NCBI GenBank assembly: GCA_958450325.1
Contig: OY288251.1
Coordinates: forward strand, 66,295,666 to 66,359,665
Source of the DNA: Agrostemma githago
Taxonomy: Eukaryota; Streptophyta; Magnoliopsida; Caryophyllales; Caryophyllaceae
Direction: 5' to 3'
DNA: 64,000 bases
The position numbers and the translations under genes were made by a program. Below are positions 22,239 to 35,400 of the stretch, piece after piece. The first letter of the stretch is position 1, and each line of letters begins with the position of its first letter. The notes under the pieces are model-generated. The model made no database searches, was not told the origin of the DNA, and was given only the letters and a program-made list of their open reading frames with translations.

Positions 22239-24372
22239 TTATTATTAGTTTCGACAATAAAATTATAAATAGGATTTTACGGCAAACATCAAATTAAATA
22301 TTTGAACGTCTTTATTTAATTAAACCAACAAATATATTTAGAGTATGTTAAGGGATGATTAACTCTTAAAGTTTCAGATTTAAATACTTTCAAAATTGCT
22401 GGAAAAATAAATCTTTTAGGTAAGACGAAGCATTTTAACGATAAATCGTAATTTGTCAAAAAATCAATACTTATTAATTAAAGACTTTAATAAATAGTAC
22501 AAAAATTACGTAAAATAGTTAAACTATATTTATGGACATTCTGTCCAGAAAATAAAATTTTCCAGAATCCTAAATCTCGATTTTTAAAGCGTTTCCTCGT
22601 TAACCGTCCAATCTCGACAATAACGATTAATAAAAATAGTAATTACAAAACGATTTAAGTATTAATATCCAAAAATTATTATTAATCCTAAAAATCATGA
22701 TTTTCCAGAATCTACCATTTTTCCAGTTTTCCAAAAATTCCAGATTTAATAAATCCCGTCAAAACCGTCTTTAAAATCCGTTTTCACAATTAACGATTCC
22801 ATTAACAAAACTTATCGTTCCTAACATTTTATTAAGGCACTAAAAATCATAAAATTACATTTTAATATGAAATCATCAGAATCATAATTTTTTTTCATAT
22901 TTAAACCAAAGACCAGAAATCGAGAATTTAAACAACAAACACGGTTTTAACGATAAACGATGATTTAAAGTGATTAATTAATTCATCCACTTAACAATTC
23001 CGAAAAATTATGAAAAACTTATGAAAATTCTATTTCACCAGAAAGTTTCACCACGTCAAAAATCAGATTAAAATAAAATGTTTAAGTACTAGAACTAAAA
23101 ATCGACTTTTAATCGTTTTTGTTCGAAAACGGTAATAATTCAATAATCGATATCAAAAATATCAGAAAAATACTAAATTATTAAAAATCATCAAAAACAA
23201 CATTTTTCCAGAATATAAACATATATTAAATGTTTAGGCCGATTATTACGATTTTACAAATTAATATAACAATTTAATCGTTAATCTCGTAAAAGCGATA
23301 AAAATACCGAAACATGCAAATTTTCAACTTTAAAATTTTTTTCAGAATCCGTGACATACATATATTGCCAAAATAAAACATAAAAATATATACATGCAAA
23401 TACGCAATTAAAATCATGAAATACCGAGTAACATCAACGTTACCTCTACTCCAAGTCTGAATCTATAATATATTCGTCGGCTTCGGGATCGTTCAAAAAT
23501 CCTTAACGAAGAGAACGGAAAGAGGATTATTTGACGATGAATTTGAGTCGATTAAGACTAGAATTGAAGCAAAAATAATCCTAGAATAGAGGAAGGTGTC
23601 ACGGCCAAAAGAGAATGATGGTAGAATTTTTTTAACTTTGATGAATGAATAAAAATGAAGTATGGAAATGCATGGTTTCCAAAGTGTAAATGAGATTAAA
23701 GTTTGATGAAAACTATGCACAACTAAGATGAAATAGCCGGCCAAAATGAAATGATAAGGAGCATGAAAAGTTTTGATACTAATGCAACGATGAATGAAAA
23801 GAAATTATCTTACGTTTACGTTTTAACGTGATAAAATGAAACATTTAAATAAAACGTAATAAAACTTGTGACCAAGAGCTTAGTTGGTCCAAAACGTGAG
23901 TAAATGGTCTCAAATAATTTATAAGTTGATAAAAAGTATAATCGTAAAATAGCTAAAGGCATTTCAAAGTAATTCGATAAACCTCGCGTAAGAAAATAAT
24001 TATTCGCGAAGCTTCGTAATAAAAATCATTAACAACTAATTTTTTGTAAATAAAAATATTTACTAGTTGAAAATATTATAGAAACGTATTCAAACATTTT
24101 TAGGAAAAGAAATAACTTAAATCCAAGTTTAAAAATGTCGATTCGAAGAGAGATAGAATTCCTTGCGGAAAAATTAATTAGTTTACGAAGAAACCAAATA
24201 AATGGGTTTAAAAAGAATTTTAAACCTTTAAAATTAAAAATAAAAATTATTAAACTCAAAAATTAAAATAGAGCTTAGTAAAATGATGAAATATGAGGCC
24301 AAAAGTGACAGAGTTAAGACGGAGTCCTAACGGAAAGAATGAAAATGCTTAGGAAAAATAGCGGGTGTTACA
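22239..24372 (-). mobile_element. AT-rich LTR remnant (probable Ty3/gypsy LTR, minus orientation)
   Basis: The right edge, read on the minus strand, begins TGTAACACCCGC, a common start of plant LTRs. The body has many TTTTCCAGAAT and AAAACGG phrases of the kind seen in long chromovirus LTRs. No matching left terminus, target duplication or second LTR is visible, so this is either truncated or a solo LTR whose end I cannot place. An 83-aa minus frame at 23493-23744 has no recognisable domain. Confidence 0.4.
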
Positions 24373-24530
24373 GAGAGACCAAAGATAAATACAAGTAACA
24401 ATGGTACCAAATGTAATAAAAATAGGTACATTTAACATAAAAAAAGTATACAAATATAAAGGGTTATGCATGATTGGTATACTTATAAAACAGGTACATA
24501 CAAAATGAATTTGTCATTTAAAGGTACATC
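24373..24530 (-). mobile_element. Partial MITE, same family as 41817-42073
   Basis: Read on the minus strand this stretch aligns with the MITE at 41817-42073: GTACCTTTAAATGACAAA, TTGTATGTACCTGTTTTATA, TTTATATTTGTATA, TTGGTACCATTGTTACTTGT and a terminal GGTCTCTC. One inverted-repeat end is missing; the MULE begins immediately to the right. Confidence 0.6.
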
Positions 24531-27500
24531 TATTAATAAATGGAAATTTCTCATGCTACCCTCGAACTATGTCACATTACACATGATATCCCTGCTTTTA
24601 AGTTTGTTCCCATGGTAACCTTGAGTTTTAAGTTTATTTCCCGATTTGCCCTTACCCAAATTTTCCGTCATGACGCCGTTAAATTATGACCAAAAGTTGG
24701 ATGATTAGTTGTTAATTAATTTTGGAGGAAAATTAATTACATCACTCAACAACTACTTTTCTTCAAAAGAGGGTTCTCATGGTACCTTAAGTTTTCATAG
24801 TTGTTCTCATGGTACCATAAGTTTTCATAGTTATTCTCATGTTACTGTGGACATGACATAGGTCCACCCCGACGCGGCCACGCGCGGGTTTTGGGGAGGC
24901 GAATGAATCTCCATGAGATGGTCAAATGGAAATTTAAATCGAAGTCGGAGTCGCCACCGAATTTTATGGTTATTCGGAACCGTTCGAGCCCACTCTATGT
25001 CGTAGTGGGCCGTGTACAAAATACGGCTCATTTCCGATGTCAGAGTTTATTGGGCTCGTCCCTTTGCATATCGATACAGATGCGGACTTGAGCGGTTAAT
25101 CGTATATTGAATGACTCTCGTTGCCAATGGTTTCGGACATCCGGAAACCACGGTTCTGAGTAAGGGGTGAGGGTACGTGTTGGGAAGTTCACTAAGAACA
25201 CCCAACCCCGCCCGCACATTAGCGGCCTCTACTAGGATATCGAATGACGTTTTAATGCGCGCGTTAGTTGAACGATGAATGATATGCAAACATTGTTTTC
25301 CTAAGCATGTGAGGAATTGAACGGGTTGCTAAGTGATTTAATGCATGAAAAATTAATCAACGTCAAAGTTGAATTTAACATGTGAGATTCGTTTTAGTAT
25401 AATAAAACAAATGAAATAAAAAAGATGAAATTGCTACAAGATGAACAAACGAGTTAGTATCGATTTGTAAATAATAATAGCAAGAAATAAATATGCGAAA
25501 TCGAGAAAATAAATATTAATCGAAATCTAAAAAATATTGTTGAAAAGAAGCGGTTTTGTATAAAAAACGATGTTCGAAAAATAAATAAAAAAGACGAAAA
25601 GTGTGCGTCGGGACAGCCGGCCGCGCGGCTCGCCCGGAATGCCGGCGGGTCGCGCGTCGGGCTGGTTTTGGACGCGGTTTTCTGAAAATTCGATTTATTA
25701 AATCACGTACGAATATTGCATGATTCGTACTCGAATTAATATTTTCGATATTCGCTATATTCGATAATTGACTACGAAATCAATATCAAATATTTAGAAT
25801 AGTTTTAGAAAAGATGTAAATTTTAGAAATTGTCTCGTAGAATAAATAATAAAACGACCGAAAAAGAGTAAAAAAATGGTCCGGATTGCGAGCCGTCCGG
25901 TTTTTGTATTTGTTCGAAATTGCTAAATTGATAAATCGCGTACAAAATATGAATTAATTTGTACTCGATTTATGTTTTCGATATTCGTCGTATCCGATAT
26001 TCGATTATGAAATCGATATCGGATATTTAGAATGAGTTTTAAAAAAAAGGTTTTGTAAAATTATTTGTTTTGGACGAAAAGTAAGAGAAAAGAATTTTGA
26101 ACGAAAAAGAATGTAACGATTTTTTGACATCGTCGAGATCTTAATATAATTCTTTTCGATACAATATTCGATTATAGAAAAATCGATATCATATTTTTAA
26201 GAATATATGTTATGAAAATAATTTTTCGTTAATAACGATATTAGAAGTAAAAAAAACGACTCTTGACCCATAATAAAAAAACGGACGAAGAGAAGGGAAG
26301 AGAAGAAAGGAGAAATCGGGTTTGGTACACCCTCAACCTACATGCTTTTGTTGACTCGGATCGGAGCTCGTCGGAATGTGGCTAAGCACGGGAGCGTCGA
26401 GTTTGGTTCGGCTAGGGGGGTTCGGTTTGGACGAGATGGGTGAAGGGTGTCGGGAATTGGACCGGTTTCCTTCGGGTGTGTAATATCGGTTTCTCGATGC
26501 TAAGTGTAAGGATGATTGATGAGGAAGTTGTGTATTCTAACGTTACTAGTTGATGTCGATAATGAATGTGTGTGTTGCTAATTATTGGTGTCTAAGGTGT
26601 TGAATGGGAGGGCCTATTTATAGGGAGTTCCCGAACTTGATTTAGGAGAGTTTGACTACCGCCTAGGATAGAAAACGTAGGAATTTCAGAAGCATGAGAA
26701 TTCCACTTTCTTGGCAAAGAAGAAAGGGAAACTCGGCTGATTTGTGTTGTTTTGGCCGAGTGTTTTACACTCGGTCGGGTGTTCGAATCGGTTTTTGAAT
26801 AGGATTCCTGTTTGAGCTAGAATTACCGCTTGAGTAAGAAGCTGAGGAGAATGAGAATTTCGTTTTCTTATGAGGGAAGAAAAGGAGTCTCGGCTGGTTC
26901 ATGCTACTCGGCCGAGTGACTGCACTTGGTTGAGTTGTTTGAATCGGTTTTCGGATAGGATTCCTACTTGAGATCGAATTCTACCCTTAAACGAACTTGT
27001 TTATTATTTTGTGGAGCTGATTTTTTGTGGAGTTTGGGTAGAAATGGGACGCGTGAGACATCACGGTCGGTCCACAAGTCTCGGGAAATATCTTTGACCG
27101 GGTTTTGACTCGGTCGCTAAAAGACGGTTTTACCCCTGGTGTCGGATTCGACCCAAATTAGTGTTATTTGACTCGAAACGACCCACTGGGCCTGAATTTG
27201 AGGTTGGTTTTGTGAAATTTGTACTCCGTAAAATGCCTAGGCCAAATGCCATGATTCCGAGCCCATTTCCGAGTACGCTAAAAGCATGTTTGCGTCCGAT
27301 CATCATCGGGTGTTTGTCGGAAACTACTATAGATACCTGGCGGTCAAAATGTGGGTGTCTACAGGTACCTCTGAAAAGAAAGCAACGACTTATTGATGCA
27401 AAACAACGACTAGTTTACTGAACTAGCCGTTACACAAGTGCTTATAAACTCACTCCCCTTTCTATTTTGACATAAAAAGAACAGACAATCCACACTTACT

Positions 27501-28146
27501 CACCCAACCTTCTCACCTTCTTCTTCATTCACTTGTACAAAAAAATGGAAAAGTTTGATGTTTCAGGATGATCGAGTTTCAAGGTTATGGTATTGAAGTT
27601 TTTCCTTTGTACGAGTGAAGAAGGAGATGAAAAAGTTGAGTGAGTAAGTGTGGATAGTTTGTTCTTCTGCCAAAATAGAACGGAGAGTGAACTTATAAGC
27701 ACTTGTGTAACGGCTAGTTCAGTAAACTAGTTGTTGCTTTGCTTCAATGAGTCATTTTCCTTGCAGGGGTACCATGTGAACAATTATGAAAACTTAGGGG
27801 TATCATGGGAATAACTATGAAAATCTAGGGGTACTATGGCCTATGGGAATAACTATATGAAAATCTAGGGTATCATGGGAACAACCATGAAAATATAGGG
27901 GTAGCATGGGAAACTCACTCCTTTTGAAAAAAGTTAGTTGTTGTTGAGTGATGTAAAAATTAATTAACAACTAATCATCCAACTTTTGGTCATAATTTAA
28001 CGGCGTTATGACAGAAAATAGGGTAAGGACAAATTGGGAACTAAACTATAAAACTTAAGGTTACCATGGGAACAAACTTAAAAGCAGGGTATCATATGTA
28101 ATGTGACATAGTTCAAAGGTACCATAGGACTTTTCCTATTAATAAA
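24531..28146. mobile_element. Long-TIR foldback MULE, split by a solo LTR
   Basis: A perfect 10-bp direct repeat, tattaataaa (24531-24540 and 28137-28146), flanks an almost complete palindrome. The left arm is 24541-24845 plus 27364 to about 27540; the right arm is about 27605-28136. Outer ends GGAAATTTCTCATGCTACC (left) and GGAAAAGTCCTATGGTACC (right, complement) pair, and the pairing continues inward across both arms to a 60-70-base loop near 27545-27605. Tandem units of about 28-30 bp (CATGGTACCATAAGTTTTCATAG type) sit within the arms. A 9-11-bp duplication and very long inverted repeats are hallmarks of Mutator-like elements. No transposase is encoded, so it is non-autonomous. Without the LTR it is about 1.08 kb. 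Confidence 0.8.
24846..27363 (-). mobile_element. Solo LTR of the Tat-like family inserted in the MULE
   Basis: Begins TGTGGACATGACATAGG and ends GTGGGTGTCTACA, matching 7614-10181 along its length but with more substitutions and small deletions (2518 against 2568 bp). Flanks gttac (24841-24845) and ggtac (27364-27368) are a 5-bp target duplication with one mismatch; neighbouring units read CATGGTAC, so the left copy probably mutated. No internal region is present, as expected from LTR-LTR recombination. Confidence 0.88.
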
Positions 28147-29848
28147 ATAAGTATGAATAATACATAAAGTGGTATTACTAAAACATGATCTCTTAATAAT
28201 TTATTGTGAGACGATTTCTCCATAATTTGTGTGCAATGTACATAAAAGCAGTGTAGTCGAGAACAAATGAGTTGATGTGTTGAGGAAGGCAAAATGCGAA
28301 GTACGGAGTAATTATAAGCCCCACCCTATATTTGATTTAACTTAGAGTTGGGAGTATGTATGTGTTGGAAAATAATTGATGTAATCGATTATTACTTTTG
28401 ACAGAAGGAACATTAGTAGTGTAGCTTAAGAAGACATACAGTGACATAATCATCAAATATATAATGGAGTAGTATTTGATTATTTGATGATAATTACAAA
28501 TTAAAGATTAACCAAGCAACCATGCATGCATGCATCTCCTGCGATCGACTACTTCATTCTTTTAGTGTACTACTTATTGGAGTACGTACTATTGTGCAAG
28601 TGTAACGTCCCTTTAATTTGCTTCCTTAAAAACTCACAACGACACCAACCATTCTAGTATATGCATACATACGGAGTATTCTTTAACACAATAATCTCTC
28701 AATTCAACCACCTTAATTAATTATATAGCTTCCTTCACCTTCAATAATTTCTTGGCTTCCTTATATTAGCTTATTCATGGTACGTCGGTGTATTCTAAAT
28801 TTCTAATTCTCCCCATCATGCATACTGATTCCATCCGCTTCTTTTTTTTGATATGGGTTACTACTTACTAGTGGATCGGAGTATATGATTAATACTCGGA
28901 TCCTTTTCTATATGCATGCATGTCGGAATTGAATTCTTTTGTGTTTGTGTGTATGTATTCTACAGAAACCTAACAAGTTTAGAAATTCATTCATTGACTC
29001 ATTGCGTTAGTGTTAGTGTTAGGCTGACTCCCACTACTTCCATACTACTCACTCTCCTATGCTTCAATCCTTGAGTATCCACCTACTAATCAACTTTTGG
29101 TACATATTATGCATGTTTTCAACTATAATAACCAGTGTTCATTTGAGGTTTGAAATTTTCTGCGACGAGGTATCAAGGGATGCATGTCACACTTTATCGT
29201 ATTTTGAAACAATACATATTATCCACGCGCGTATTATGAAACTAGACCTACCACCACAAGGAATACAATGAAACCAAAATTTTACTTCATACTCTAATTA
29301 TTTACTCTCTACTCTATCTTTTACTACTACTTTTTACTTTTACTGTTACGGTGTCCATGCAAAAATGATGGCAGCATTTTGTTTGGGAGAAATAAAGGAA
29401 ATGTTATAATTTGGTTGATGAGTAAAGTTATGTTTGGTACGTAGTGTGTAGGCCATATCATGCTCAGAATTATTAATTACTCTACGTTGTATCTTGTATG
29501 TATGATCACATACATACTCTACTATACATGCATATTCCAGGGAATTAAAGCAAAGGAATTGATGATTTACTCCACCGGTACCGGTATTCATTCATTCATT
29601 CATTATCTCCCTCATACGTACGTTATAATCATGTTTCAGAAACCCCACCCGGCCTAAATACAGACGACGACGACAGTACTCAGTACTCCATTCAATACCT
29701 ACTTACTCTCTTAACCTACTCTTTCAAATTCACTTCTATCTTATTCATTACATTACATTTCCACTCTGCTACTCTATCTCCAAATTACAGAGAGTAAATA
29801 CATTATGATATAAATAACAACTAATCTTCTTTATAATTTTGATAGGAT
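28147..29848. other. Intergenic region upstream of the kinase gene
   Basis: AT-rich, with scattered short open frames (for example 29059-29271) that show no domain or coding signature. It presumably holds the kinase promoter and 5' UTR. A 3'-splice-like TTTTGATAG lies just before the start codon, so a 5'-UTR intron is possible. No transposon ends were recognised. Confidence 0.4.
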
Positions 29849-31439
29849 ATGGAGAAAGTAAGGCATGATGAGGACTCCAATTCACCCGTCGGAGTCCTGG
29901 AGGATTATTTCCGGAGCGACACCAATTCCAATTCCAATTCCTCCAGGGGAACCCCCTCTAGGGACCCCAAAAAGCAGGTGTCCAGGTGGCGCACCTTGCT
30001 TGACTTGTTCGGCAAGAAACCCAAGAAGGAGGACACACCCGAGTTCTTCCCGGATGAAGATGATGATGATGATGATGATAATGATGGAGGACCCAAGCTA
30101 ACCCGATGGAGAAGCAGCAGCTTTCGAGAAAGAGTGTCGGTGCCATTGATCAAGACGATGACTCACCATCTCGGAAATGATCACATCCTTGATTCCCACC
30201 CCTCCCGCAACTTCACTTTGCAGCAACTTCAAGTAGCCACCCACAATTTTAGCCCGGAGAACTTCATTGGGAAAGGCGGGTATGCGGAAGTCTACAGAGG
30301 GTGCTTGCACGACGGTCAGATCATCGCGGTGAAGCGGCTAGTCAGAGGCAGCCCTGAGGATCGAATTGCTGATTTTCTGACCGAGTTAGGGACAATGGCG
30401 CACGTTAGCCACCCCAATACGGTTAAGTTGATTGGATATGGTGTCGAAGGAGGAATGCACATTGTTCTTCAATATTCACATCTTGGAAGCTTGGCTTCTG
30501 TCTTACATGGTTGGTTTTTTGTTCTGTTAAATCAGTTTCATGTAGAATTTAATAGACCGTCATTATTGTTGTGAATTGTGAATGTTGTTGTTGTTGTTAT
30601 AGGGTCGAAGGGGATCAAACTGGGTTGGAGTGCCAGGTATAAGATAGCATTGGGGGTCGCCGAGGGACTAATGTACCTTCACTATGGTTGCCAAAGACGG
30701 ATTGTTCATCGCGATATTAAAGCAGCTAATATTTTGCTAACCAGAGACTTTGAACCTCAGGTATGTATGTAGTGTAGTGTACCCCCCTACATACAGACTT
30801 CAATTTTGACACTCATTTTGTAGTGAGGTGATAAAATTGATGTGTATTATGCAGATCTGTGATTTTGGGTTAGCGAAATGGCTACCAGATAAGTGGACTC
30901 ACCAGGTTGTTATGAAGTTCGAAGGAACGTTTGGGTATCTTGCGCCAGAGTACTTGATGCATGGGATTGTCGATGAAAAAACCGATGTATTTGCTTTCGG
31001 TGTGCTGTTATTGGAGCTAGTAACGGGGCGACGTGCTCTAGATTGCTCAAGGCAGAGCCTTGTGATGTGGGTAAGCTTTTCTCTACACAAACTGACTTTA
31101 ACTGTATGGTGACAGATTTGGTTAATATACCTCGATACGTCTGTGTCTGTGTTTGTGTTTGTGTAGGCGAAACCTTTGCTAAGGAAGAACAAGGTGAGAG
31201 AGCTGACAGATCCGTCTCTTAGTAACATCTACAACTCAAAACAGATGAAACTGGTGCTGTTAGCAGCTGCATTGTGCGTACAACGATGTTCCATTCGACG
31301 GCCACAGATGAATGAGGTATTGCAGCTGTTGAAAGGCAATCTAAGCAGTTTGGAGTCGATGAACAAACACAGGAATTCATCCTACTGGAATATGTACTAC
31401 AAACAAATCCTGGATGAAGAGGACCATCATGTTGTATGA
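29849..31439 (+). CDS. Receptor-like cytoplasmic kinase, RLCK class VI (ROP-binding kinase type)
   Basis: Four exons: 29849-30509, 30603-30760, 30855-31070 and 31167-31439, joined in frame to 435 aa. The N-terminal tail (1-120) is charged, with a Trp-Arg-Thr-Leu-Leu-Asp-Leu-Phe segment (47-54) and an acidic Asp run (69-79). The kinase domain follows: Gly-rich loop GKGGYAEV (141-148), Lys162 in AVKRL, His256-Arg257-Asp258 in the catalytic loop, Asp276-Phe277-Gly278, then [10 protein letters not shown]. No signal peptide or membrane segment is visible, so it should be cytosolic. Family VI_A members in Arabidopsis (RBK1, RBK2 and relatives) are Ser/Thr kinases that bind and are activated by ROP small GTPases, with reported roles in pathogen response and auxin-regulated growth. 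All key catalytic residues are present. It converges with the BRN-like gene 1 kb downstream. Polyadenylation-like AATAAA motifs lie at about 31700-31730. Family certain; exact orthologue not assigned. Confidence 0.95.
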
Positions 31440-32442
31440 ACTATGAAGTCAGTCCAAGAGTAACCAAAATTTCATGCGAACATCACGTCCCCCGCCAACT
31501 CCATTTTTGCTAGTACCACTACTCTCATAAAGACTCTGTCTCCGTCATTTGTTTGCTTTGATTAAAGGTAAAGAAATGAATGAGACGGGGGAGTATTTTG
31601 TTCAGAGATGTACCTAAGTTGGATTATTCTTAGAGATTAGCATAAGTTAAAGCTATAGTAGTAGAAGTAGTAGATGGGTTTCTGTCCAATCTTACTGTAC
31701 ATAATAAAGATACCGTACTACTCATAATAAACACATTTGCAGTTGTCCCCTGTGTCCTTGTTTCATCGTCTCATTGACTTGTTTTCGAGCGCATTGGATT
31801 CATCCGTCGAAATTCCAACATGGCATCAGAGTCCATATAGTTGTCGAAAATGTGTGACGAGTCTGCCTTATATATAAGAGCACTACGACCGTTTTACCTC
31901 ATTTTTTTGCCATTATTTCTCACCATGTCCCATCATTCTGCATCCATACCTGGAGCCACCGACAACTCAGACACCCTACTTCATCCCATCCTAATAGAAA
32001 CATTCTTCACGAAGGAGCGGTTTACGCTCTCCTCTATCCAAAGTTATACTTGATCCCACAAAACACCCTACTAGATTCCCCGTGCTTTGGAGATTCACCT
32101 TGTTCCTTCTTCCCCGTGATTTGCGTCACTAACATTGTTGAGAATTTTCACCTGTAACTCCGAAAGCTTTCTCTTTTAGGGTTTTATGACAAAGAAATGG
32201 TAAGAAAAGTGGAGAAAATGAATTTTTCTTTTTTAGACTTGATGATCACAGAAATGTACAGATTAATATCTTCAAAAGTCGTTTTGAGTTTGGATCAATA
32301 AATCGAGAAATAAACATCCAAATAAATTTAATTTGATGATACATAAGTACAAAGTAATTTGGCTGTTGTGACACCAACGACGACTACAAGTTTCTGGGGT
32401 TCCATACTTCCTTCCATGTGTGACTGATTGATTAACTTCAAA
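31440..32442. other. Convergent intergenic region, kinase and BRN-like 3' ends
   Basis: Contains the 3' UTRs of both genes. At about 31534-31592 is a short hairpin related to the Stowaway MITE at 33083. At about 31816-31830 ACATGGCATCAGAGTCC resembles a copia LTR end plus primer site. A 70-aa frame at 31841-32053 begins like a decayed copia gag. The piece is short and undamaged LTRs are not seen, so it is probably a remnant. Confidence 0.4.
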
Positions 32443-35400
32443 TTAATATGGTTTGTTCTGTTTGTGATCTCTTTTCAGCTGAACCTTCAACTTCTTACCG
32501 AATAACTGAAACCCATTCATCTTACTGATGGCAGTTTGAGCCGCTGCTGCTGTGTCGTAACTCACAAATCCTGTAGAAAGCAACATTGTAAGAGCTTTCC
32601 AATCGAAACTTCAACACATTTTTGTCAACTACTTTTGAATTGTCGAAATCCAGCTTACGAGGGAATTAATCAAAAGGGTTGTTAAAAAATATTGCCAGTG
32701 CAGAAACAGTAGAAGAAAGCGATTACCAAAGCATTTACTCAGGCCGGTCGTCTTGTCAACAAAAACCTTGGCACTTAAGACCCTGCCAAATGGTTGAAAT
32801 GCATTTGCCAATTCTACATCACCATATTCTGAAGGGATATGGTATATAAACAAATTAGCACCAGGCGGTCCTGCATTTAAAAAGCGTGGGTTACTTCGAA
32901 TAATCCAACAAATTACACAAACAATGTTTCAGTAGAATAAGGACCAGGTTGTCAGCTAGATAGTTAAGCAATATTTATACTCTAGTTTCAACTTCAATTT
33001 TTTCCTCTTTTGCCATTTATTTGTGGAAGTGGTGACTTGTGAGTACAGATCTTTCTTAAATTTTTCTCATACCATATTGATATTCCCTCCGTCTCATTCA
33101 TTTGTTTGCCTTTGATTAAAATACTCCTCACAATGAATATAAAAGGCAAACAAATGAACGCACGGAAGGAGTAGTACTTAATTCTTCAGTCCGAAGAGAC
33201 GTGAAGTATTGAGGGATATAAGGATAAGGGGAAAAAAATTGAAAACCTTCGATCTGGCTTCCAGAAGTTGAGCCTGCACCAGGAGATGTTACTCCAGGGC
33301 TGTTCGGAACTGTTAATGGCAAGGAACCTGGGGGACTGTTAAGAGGCCTCTGATTGGGCATACCTATAGGATAGGGAAACCGCATATTCGGTACCACAAA
33401 GCTTCTAGGAGCAACCCCAGAGGAAACATCTGGTCTCCCACCATGCAATGCACTTCCTTGAGGAACCACGTTAGGGTACGAAGACTGATTTTGCATTGAA
33501 GGTAAACGGTATGGCATGAGCCTGTAACCCCTAGGACCCTAAAATGAATATTAAACCACATGAAGTTATGAAAAGAAATAATCAAATAGAAGTCAATAAA
33601 AATCCAATAACATGGACTAAAAGGTCCAAAACTAAGCACAAATATAGTTTTAAGTTTAGATTACTCTGAGTCATTCTGCCAACAACAGTAACAAATTCCG
33701 AAGCTCCTCCTATAGCCATAATGTCACACAATGCTCCCATAACCAACTGTTATGTAATAATGTAATATCACAAGAGAGCAATACAAATGTTCTTCCCACG
33801 TTAAACTTCAAATATCATCGTTAAGATATTCGCTTGACTTAATTATGTTACTCGTATATCACAACAAGAGAGCAATACTGATATTTTTCCCACGTCAAAC
33901 TTAACACAGTGTTGTTAAGATATTCAATTGACTTAATTTACACTATACGCTATGAAATGACGGTCGCATTGGACACAATCCTACATTACAGCAATAAAAT
34001 CGTGAAACTTGTTAAGATTTCATTATCCTATGTAATCAACATTATCTATGTACTGAGAAAAGAAAGGCTACTTTCTAGCGATCCATAATGAAAATCATGT
34101 CAAGATAAAAATGATAAGAAACAGTATCATGCCGATTAAGTTGTACAGCCATAGTCCAAATTGACAAAGTTCTTAAACAACAAACCTGATATCCAAATCC
34201 ATTATATGGGGGAACATATCCCATAGGCATGGCCCCAAATAAAGAATTTTGTGATGAATCATTTACATTAGCAACCTGCGACTGAGTTTTTTGAGCCTTT
34301 CGAGCCTGCCTTTCTTTCTCCGTATCAGCCCACTTAACCACTAAAGGAATATCTGATCCCTGGACCACACAACTGTTATTTCAGTCATATGTATAATAAA
34401 AATTAGGAGACTTGAGAAAGTAAATTATTAAAGAAACAACTTTCAAACAGAAGAAACAATCTCACAAGACAATGTCTAGATTTTTCGCAGAGATAATACA
34501 ATGAAAAATTGAGCAGAACTACTTTACATTTGTTGAACAGGCGAACAATTACAACAAACCTAACAGCAGGTCACATCCAAAGCCGATTTTCTCACTCCCG
34601 ACTATGAAACACGACAGACACACTCTCATAAGTCCCATATCTAAAATCAAAACTGCCCATCGACAGTCATTATGTACATGGCAACATTTGTTGAACAGGC
34701 GAACAATTACAACAAACCTAACAGCAGGTCACATCCAAAGCCGATTTTCTCACTCCCGACTATGAAACACGACAGACACACTCTCATAAGTCCCATATCT
34801 AAAATCAAAACTGCCCATCGACAGTCATTATGTACATGGCAACATGGTCCAATTTTATAAAAACATGTACAGGAAAAGATAACGAAATCAAGAATCGTGA
34901 ATAAAATAAAATCACCAAAAGAAACCAAAAATTCAAACAATCAATCTAGTTTCCTGTTGAAGAATATATTAACAAAACAAACTACACATAACAACAGACC
35001 TCCATTTTAATCTTCTCGTTAACAGCATCTATGGCTGCAAGAGCCTGATCCTTGGTCTCATACTTCAAAAATGCGCATCCTGCTACAGTTGAAAAGACTA
35101 TTGTATTAAAGGTGTTAACTCATAAGAAAGTACAAGTAAAACTTAAGGCTTTGCATGTATGACTCTGAATTCTGAAAGACACCCAACATGATAGGAATTC
35201 AACAGAAATGCAGCATACCTTTGCTTGTCTGTTGAGAGCCCCTCAGGATTTGCAGTTCCTTAATCGTTCCATACTGAGAGAATAAAGCAGAAACTTCGTC
35301 ATCTAAAACGTTCTTCGGAAGCATACCGACAAAAAGTTTATGCTCTGGAAAAGGCAATGACAATAAGGAACAGTTAAAGAACAGATAAAGTGACATTAGA

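Noticed and set aside
23493..23744. 83-aa minus-strand frame in the LTR remnant
   Set aside because: Phe/Ser/Ile-rich AT-driven frame with no recognisable domain.
33660..33760. Possible extra BRN exon in intron 6 (minus strand, [17 protein letters not shown]...)
   Set aside because: The frame is open for about 28 codons, but no donor GT follows and the flanking exons join cleanly in frame in family order without it.
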